This document shows positions 60,401-64,000 of a stretch of 64,000 nucleotides of DNA, in pieces. The notes below the pieces were generated by a model. That model was not told the DNA's origin and did not search any database. It saw only the letters and a list, made by a program, of their open reading frames with translations. Position numbers and translations under genes: made by a program. Position 1 is the stretch's first letter; each line of letters begins with the position of its first letter. This stretch comes from a virus: the IMG/VR virus record IMGVR_UViG_3300025141_000020, positions 1 to 64,000 of that record, one strand, 5' to 3'.

Positions 60401-63107
60401 ATGTGCTTGGTGCATTAGATAGTACACCATTATTACAATCACTTATGAGATAAGGTGGACTTAAATATAAACTATAGTTATAAGCTAAATCAGTAAATGT
60501 GTTATTTATTGCGTTAACACTAATCATTGTGTTAATATATAAGGTAGCATCATAGTCACAACCTAATGTATCACAACAAGGCACTCCCATAGCCGCTGGT
60601 GTTGTACATGAATAAGCTATTGGTTCACAATAATCACTACATAGTGGTTCTGTAGCAAAAGATAGTGGTGTAAAATAAAGAGGGTCGTCAGATAGTATTG
60701 GGTAACATCCTTGACATGTATATTGTTCTGTACATACCCATCTACTATCAAAACACGTACCATCATTTAAGTTAGTATCACAGTCACCCCAAAACATTTC
60801 TCCGGTTACAGTAATTGGATTACCAAATTGGTCAACCGTATCTAAAGTTGCTCCCGATATCATAATACAGTCCAGACTTGTAGAACTTGGTAATGGACAT
60901 GCTTGCCAGTGTGGGGATATGTCTGGTTCACCATAAGTTCCTGCATAGTTCCATTCAGAACAAGGAAAAGATGATGAAATCTGGTCAGTTAAACACACGT
61001 AACATACACCATTATAACTTACCGTATCATTCTCATTATAGCTAGCAAACGTAGAATCCCAAGGTCCCCCAAGCCATCCCCATGGATTAGAATTCATTTG
61101 CATGGCATTGAAGATACCATTTATTCCAATACAATCAACATCACAATCTCCTACTGGCCCTTCTATAGGACAAACCCAACTTACACACCCTATGTAATCC
61201 CATTGGGTTGTAAATTGCATTGTGTATCCTGTTGGTGGGTCTAATGTTCCACTAACTAGGGCTTGGTAACAATTTCCTTCTGTTCCTTCTACGAAGTCTC
61301 CAGCGTTATAAAAGTTACCCTGACTATAAAAGTTAGTTGGTCCTAGTGTAAAGTCGTTACATGGCGTATTTGTTCCTGGTGGACATGCAACACAATCTGG
61401 AGTACAAGCTTCCCATACATGTGTTTTAACACCACCGTCATTATATACCCCTTCTTCCATCATAACAGGGGCTACACCATACCATGGGTCAGATGAAGAT
61501 ATGTTTATTACAGCCATAAAACAACAACAAGAATTATATGTAACATCATAAACTATATCACCTATAGCATAGTTACCACTTGGTGACCAATCACCAATTA
61601 CAGTACCTGGACCTATTGGTATTGAAGTTCCCATAATTCCAGGTATATTACCTCTATCCACATATTCATCTTTTGTTGTACAATATTCACAATCACCTGA
61701 TGGACACGCAATGCATTCTTCTGCTCCCCACGCTAAATTATCTAAACCACAACTCGTAGCCTCAAAAATTGTTATCCCGTTAGTAAAGTCCCAGAAATTT
61801 ATTGGTGTGTCACCATCAGCCCATGTACCACTAGAGTTTGCTGCGGAAGATATGGTGTAAGCTGTAAACACGGTAGTTGCATCTGTAATCACACCATATA
61901 CACCAGTTAAAAATCCGTTAGTTATAGGGTCTAAAACATCACCACCTATAGGTACTACCACACCAACATTAAAACCTGGTGGTAGGTTAGGTGAGTTTAA
62001 GTTTGTATATGTTTGAAAATTACCCAAAATACTATCTGTTATTCCTGACACCGTAAAACATGGTTTACCAGATATAGCTCCAGGGCCAAAAGTCATACCA
62101 CTGTATTGATTTATGTGGGTTGCTGAATCCAGAGGTAAATCTGGGTAGTCATTAAAATAACCTGTAGATGAACCTTGAAAACCACTTGGGTTACCAAATA
62201 TATCATAGGTTGGTGGTCCCGTTAGGGGACTTGATTGGTCCATTTGAAATGGTGGAGTTGCTAATGGACCGGCCATAAATGGATAAGTCTCTAATGGTAG
62301 TGATAATATTTTTTCAGTACTTAGTGGTCCCCATGGTGAATCTTGTGTAATGGTCACCTTATATTTTGCTGGTGTTGTCGGATAAATCTTTATATCTTGT
62401 GTAGTTAAATTTGGAAAATACATGTGTTGCACTGATGTTCCGTCACCCCAGTCGATAGTATATGGTGACTTTTGTAATTGTTCGTAATATCCAAAATCAG
62501 TAGTATTACTTACTAACACACCATAACCACTGTTGGATACACCAGAATAAACAAAGTTAGCGAAAACTTCTTGTTGTGATATATTTCCATCCCAAACAGA
62601 ATAATGTCCAATATCATTAAAATCTTGACTTAAAAAAATTGGTACTTTACTAACATCTGGACCTAGTTGGTCTAGACATTCACAACCAAAAGTGTTTGGT
62701 GTTATGTTAATAGGGTTATTATTACTTTGGCCAACATTTATAACACTCCTTGTTTGATTAAAACTATCACTGTATGTGGTTCCTAATAAGGTAACATGTA
62801 GCCCTTTAAAAAGTATGTATAAAAAACTATCTACACTGGTACAGTGGTTAGGGCTATTATTAGGCCCTGTATTCCACAAAATAACACAAGGGTCACTTGG
62901 GGAACAATGTTTTAGTTCTTCTGGGAATGTATTAAGTATGTCTCCATTAATTGCAGACATAACATCAACTCCAGTAGTATTGTACATAGTAATGCCAGAA
63001 CAATTTGTACTAGTGTTTATAGGCCAAAAATTTGTACCACCACTACAAGGTATTTCCCAATATATATCTGGGTTTATTCTCTTTATTCTAAATTTTTGTA
63101 CTTCCAT
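54456..63107 (-). CDS. Giant cysteine-rich multimodular adhesin-like protein (2883 aa)
   Basis: Largest gene in the window; no signal peptide. N-terminal 190 residues link to the virion (guess). Near residue 215 a PKD-like motif TIDWGDGTS followed by TPAKYKVTITQDS. Then at least six modules of carbohydrate-binding type (about residues 509, 599, 692, 1271, 1806, 2289), with an aromatic, Tyr-x-x-Gly/Asp-Asp-x-Val, Cys-Cys-Tyr/Phe and a closing Trp-x-Pro-Cys, resembling CBM5/12. Between them are repeated disulfide-type modules (WWCDD..., YWCDD..., SLxxCQxxCxxCC). Cys exceeds 10 percent in places. Probably the host-binding fibre or tail appendage; carbohydrate binding is inference. Confidence 0.7.
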   Translation of the reverse strand: MEVQKFRIKRINPDIYWEIPCSGGTNFWPINTSTNCSGITMYNTTGVDVMSAINGDILNTFPEELKHCSPSDPCVILWNTGPNNSPNHCTSVDSFLYILFKGLHVTLLGTTYSDSFNQTRSVINVGQSNNNPINITPNTFGCECLDQLGPDVSKVPIFLSQDFNDIGHYSVWDGNISQQEVFANFVYSGVSNSGYGVLVSNTTDFGYYEQLQKSPYTIDWGDGTSVQHMYFPNLTTQDIKIYPTTPAKYKVTITQDSPWGPLSTEKILSLPLETYPFMAGPLATPPFQMDQSSPLTGPPTYDIFGNPSGFQGSSTGYFNDYPDLPLDSATHINQYSGMTFGPGAISGKPCFTVSGITDSILGNFQTYTNLNSPNLPPGFNVGVVVPIGGDVLDPITNGFLTGVYGVITDATTVFTAYTISSAANSSGTWADGDTPINFWDFTNGITIFEATSCGLDNLAWGAEECIACPSGDCEYCTTKDEYVDRGNIPGIMGTSIPIGPGTVIGDWSPSGNYAIGDIVYDVTYNSCCCFMAVINISSSDPWYGVAPVMMEEGVYNDGGVKTHVWEACTPDCVACPPGTNTPCNDFTLGPTNFYSQGNFYNAGDFVEGTEGNCYQALVSGTLDPPTGYTMQFTTQWDYIGCVSWVCPIEGPVGDCDVDCIGINGIFNAMQMNSNPWGWLGGPWDSTFASYNENDTVSYNGVCYVCLTDQISSSFPCSEWNYAGTYGEPDISPHWQACPLPSSTSLDCIMISGATLDTVDQFGNPITVTGEMFWGDCDTNLNDGTCFDSRWVCTEQYTCQGCYPILSDDPLYFTPLSFATEPLCSDYCEPIAYSCTTPAAMGVPCCDTLGCDYDATLYINTMISVNAINNTFTDLAYNYSLYLSPPYLISDCNNGVLSNAPSTFIPPVNLAPIGPIAGCCIDTVWTWDCESGCQSLGGIPTPGPLVIGSMDPNATLWPSQSDCESNMLIYFGVSNVVGDVPCSWWCDDPYIVYNPPTPGPYQSPCIPWYTLGGPPTGTGPYLTEADCVTACTVNIECWTCDCNAMTPCTSSYPNMCPTLISTSPNTYGPDPTGGLNGIPSYPDQPSCLAACICDFGWDCFTETGTTTTPTIPPVLIGCKQGISQTIIAQNNWQVTDPDPLWTGYDTFSACCYANQGCCYADCDDDLTSGFNMIWYPNGPPSPILDWPCSYDQAYNISTTPCNDPTSSGYVFNPAYPWCFMFDCTNALCPPVAPATTPTCCDPTDETCDCACGPEPVNSTGAWNSLFQFYDEDDAVYWGDTDTDFCCFRCDCPIILPQTPPTPGDPTTYDCNHFTPGDPPAGSVPNCWVSCNLTPGDPPVPFIWQAATYDPCDVCDPAYTPSWECSPDGCVPSACDTTMGTGHIFNCYNNSTCDNGSGDECDAQCFCIPGTNPCIPMCATYQQELILASGPIPTDCPPNVYAYNSYNECMGINPVNALLPNCCPGPLPPQWYCDDSSDCSPNAVVNVDGTGCVEVNDGDALYQNPLTTNFTSLGDCQPECTWCCDPNGVSVCTFVGNVSNCAGTFFWDALGCFLATTTTTPCDCSLPPTEYWCHYDYSASLGGCVSNISTLLDTNLFGVGAVTRAVNNMAYFTSLGACQEACRFCCDCDSVTSSPGTCYLNWYCAMNQNCNCMAADCYATLIDCIITEEPCVEIYLDYYCDDILGCIVYPVINTLMSGPYVGPTAQADCQLVCQFECNGVCQCEFTAAPTNPVQLPPCYTLACCHAATNNNQRCCECEKCLDNTITYHYEGSAGVLLTYSITLTSFNSTPLSWTPTPTANGGTYINGDVVTQDGCCYVMVLGTGDWALYDTTMLPSDYYNLYMNALNTSGLPAYGTDLMWIPCDPECPPVVYEERWWCDDNNPQYPYQITNCIEEYPYINTEITANASYGDNVWGTDAGAPGSQVSYNGGGTPFSSLEKCQEWCKYCCEPTTQGTPCCCCEDDGFGNCVNGTQTTQFNPTGLPCNSVCAGISQISCPQDCCCCEDDGQGGCVAGTTLSYPNPQNLPCRMYCTSLDGTGPMVECPDGGSSSGNCKICCKHLPEVRGTGIIYYIVQGAAPCNCNGIDTQVSMGKCNDGPVPIYPTTEGFVSEQIVHQKVLGPDVNPVDINLGTIGSAPVSSGPPVPCCIICQNPMGSQYIVSNPNSVLNPCKCSGWLDINVGPCTPPSAPTPCELDWGCATCTRDCYDSFYSCMTLTNNCEPIEPGECDQCVGQKSWYHHQAGLLGYWNPTVLSNGSLGIYDNSVPNTFDGWDGTNVIPHTTVQMWSSTEPYWGEGQIVKDPLHPGCCWVRTQMWDAGQHLANMLPDQYSPSEHWCNWLSGNSADGLNLYTMGPSPNVTTWQGQGAGKPWWVPCDTEHFLNSTGLDEKCFTCGTGGTPTLTWKCIDGNIGGCVQAMYSYSDPDVFVNQVDCDALCKSYLCNSSPYWWAQSKCSNTNHSGVVGTPTDYINWHINVAPPFQPAIQSVYTNTVGISSPGQTVPCPIPPPTGVGTGGMCSSDHLFYSTYSNAPPSSSSGYPPNPNGGTYHCHTTWGLGFAMYPSWGDTIAGLMTEYNTDVSTCTDFVEIQSIMRNLACEWVSPTNFNACVNQCNADSITGAACAATLPLGTATKYNDSGLYLNPSPLPNLGPACQIWDPTLSPRGAQGCCPEVWGGARPCHCTTGPITCDCWILPGTGTTGGPSNVWDDAWPISDYTGCTQNCCEHTICGCCEPDLMSAGLLAPGQPLTHSYLGGSQWSFPTIQYAFQENECFTYPGLSGFYNYGSGTLSGDCCVCCVAGGPGGNPDPFQNGVLGDCFWEATTTAVYPNGSPIPGHVSWANDGYGNVLHDTTAAGGTLGTITVQFHNHTGQWVTCGVKEGCESCGTPLTLL
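56580..56965 (-). repeat. Duplicated C-x-x-C protein modules inside the giant gene
   Basis: Two consecutive coding units share the plan CxxC/CC-(15-20)-Tyr-Ile-Val-x...Pro-Cys-x-Cys-x-Gly-x-Asp-...-Gly-x-Cys (KICCKHLPEVRG with PCNCNGIDTQVSMGKC; CCIICQNPMG with PCKCSGWLDINVGPC). This is internal duplication of a cysteine-rich module. Confidence 0.6.
57035..57250 (-). repeat. Tandem pair of CCCCEDDG modules
   Basis: Two units of about 40 codons, each beginning with four cysteines and EDDG (CCCCEDDGFGNCVNG; CCCCEDDGQGGCVAG) and ending with Pro-x-x-Leu-Pro-Cys-x-x-x-Cys. A recent tandem duplication inside the giant gene. Confidence 0.65.
59095..59222 (-). repeat. TPGDP coding repeats
   Basis: The plus strand shows GGGTCTCCTGG(C/T)GT at least three times in about 125 bases, encoding TPGDPP/TPGDPT on the minus strand. 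Short collagen-like, Pro-Gly-rich linkers joining cysteine-rich modules. Confidence 0.65.
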
Positions 63108-63110
63108 TAA

Positions 63111-63989
63111 TTATATTATATATTCATACCATGTTATAGGTTGTATAGATGTCATACCTTTTTCACCTAGAAAGACAGGGTTAAAAGGAAATCCTAATAA
63201 GTAAGCGTTATTATCAAACACCCTCACCTTATAACTATATTTTGGTGTTGTTAGTTCATTAACACTTATATTGACCTGGTAATAAAACCAGTTTGATGGT
63301 TCCATAGGTCCTACATTCCCACTTGGGTTTGCATTTACAAATCTATTTGATTTACCTGTTTTTGCATTAAAGAACTTGCATGACATGTAAAATGTTTCTA
63401 TCTCAAAAAGGTCTCTATTTTTTAACCAATGTATATAGTAACTCTCATCTTTTCCTGTGTATGGACCTAATTGTACTTCTGGTAACCAAACATCGTACTG
63501 GGTAGGTAGTGCTTGTGATGCTAGTTGGTAGTAAGCTACTGGGTCTTCGTCTTTGTCTATATTTACGGGATACTTACCACAGTTAGTGGTTGGTAGTATG
63601 ATAGTAAACATTAATTTTTGTTTTTCTCTTTCTGGACTGTCGTAGTAGTCGAACTTCCAAAAACTATTTGTAAAGGATTTTTTATTTCTATATAATTCAG
63701 CGTCAGTAAAGTCAGCATTATTAAAATTAACAGCGTTAGCTCCCCAGTTTTGATTAACTTCATCAAAAAATCTAAACTGATAAAATATATTATAATCCCC
63801 TGTGTCGTTACCATAATAATATCTTGTGGTTTCGTAGTCTTGGATTACATTTACGGCATCCTCCAACTCAACTTGTTCATAATCTGTAATAAGTTGTTCT
63901 CTACCAACTTCATCAAATATTTGACCTAGGGGTACGGTGATATTTTTTTCACCTGGGTTTACTCTTATTTGTATTCTATTCACAGACAT
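63111..63989 (-). CDS. Structural protein upstream of the giant adhesin (292 aa)
   Basis: Starts at ATG 63989 (MSVNRIQIRVNPGEKNITVP); an upstream TTG in frame is not needed. Beta-rich, acidic/aromatic (YNIFYQFRFFDEVNQNWG, EREKQKLMFTIILPTTN), and a likely connector or fibre-base protein given its place 3 nt before the giant gene. No known family recognised. The right edge of the window is only 11 nt upstream, so its promoter and neighbour are not visible. Confidence 0.6.
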   Translation of the reverse strand: MSVNRIQIRVNPGEKNITVPLGQIFDEVGREQLITDYEQVELEDAVNVIQDYETTRYYYGNDTGDYNIFYQFRFFDEVNQNWGANAVNFNNADFTDAELYRNKKSFTNSFWKFDYYDSPEREKQKLMFTIILPTTNCGKYPVNIDKDEDPVAYYQLASQALPTQYDVWLPEVQLGPYTGKDESYYIHWLKNRDLFEIETFYMSCKFFNAKTGKSNRFVNANPSGNVGPMEPSNWFYYQVNISVNELTTPKYSYKVRVFDNNAYLLGFPFNPVFLGEKGMTSIQPITWYEYII

Positions 63990-64000
63990 CTCCAAATTCT

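Noticed and set aside
59977-60453. 158-residue plus-strand open frame inside the giant adhesin gene
   Set aside because: Lies antisense to clear modular coding sequence and its composition mirrors the opposite strand; considered a shadow.
1-64000. CRISPR arrays, insertion sequences, integrase or prophage attachment sites
   Set aside because: No regularly spaced direct repeats, transposase, or integrase motifs were seen.

Overview
The window is a contiguous, gene-dense, AT-rich piece of a tailed-phage genome, probably a large myovirus-like phage. The likely host is a Bacteroidota (flavobacterial) bacterium. Phage indicators are a T4-like recombination/replication set (SbcC/gp46, SbcD/gp47, primase, RuvC-type resolvase, RecB-like nuclease), two lytic enzymes, a tail/fibre block of giant proteins, and many tiny overlapping genes. 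Bacteroidota indicators are a short RpoD-like sigma factor, a type II glutamine synthetase of the flavobacterial kind, a histone H1-like 57-residue protein, a SprB repeat, A-rich leaders without Shine-Dalgarno sites, and two matches to the Bacteroidota promoter (TTG-N20-TAnnTTTG). No integrase, terminase, capsid, tail tube or DNA polymerase is visible, so the window is only part of the genome.

Layout: nearly everything is read on the minus strand, so the order of transcription runs from high to low coordinates. 35-64 kb holds adhesion/baseplate-fibre structural genes, including a 2883-residue cysteine-rich protein. 26-35 kb holds DNA metabolism, a ParB-like membrane fusion, a glutaredoxin-like protein and the sigma factor. 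19-26 kb holds a membrane protein, an amidase, a peptidoglycan-binding protein, a possible spanin-like protein and likely virion proteins. 12-19 kb holds a histone-like protein, DnaJ, a DruA-like protein, DUF3310, cyclophilin and cysteine synthase. 7.4-9.9 kb is a plus-strand island (DUF192 protein, zinc metallopeptidase, lipoprotein) closed by a hairpin terminator. 1-7.4 kb holds glutamine synthetase, an exonuclease, a leucine-rich-repeat protein, a degenerate tRNA-Gly-like element and the start of a Ro60/DUF2828-like gene cut by the left edge. Six genes absent from a simple long-ORF view (38-59 residues) and a 52-residue lipoprotein were added by direct translation.

How it fits together: an octamer TATTTATA (with variants) lies 4-29 nt before 13 start codons, on the coding strand in both orientations, and looks like the phage's own late promoter. 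Before the lysozyme gene it lies inside the loop of a perfect 10-bp hairpin followed by a T-run and the ATG. This is the same logic as the T4 lysozyme gene, where early read-through RNA is silenced and late RNA starts inside the hairpin. Several enzymes (lysozyme, DHH phosphoesterase, peptidoglycan-binding protein) share an N-terminal amphipathic tag, which suggests packaging into the virion. The very cysteine-rich adhesins coexist with cysteine synthase, a glutaredoxin-like protein and cyclophilin, a plausible supply and folding kit.
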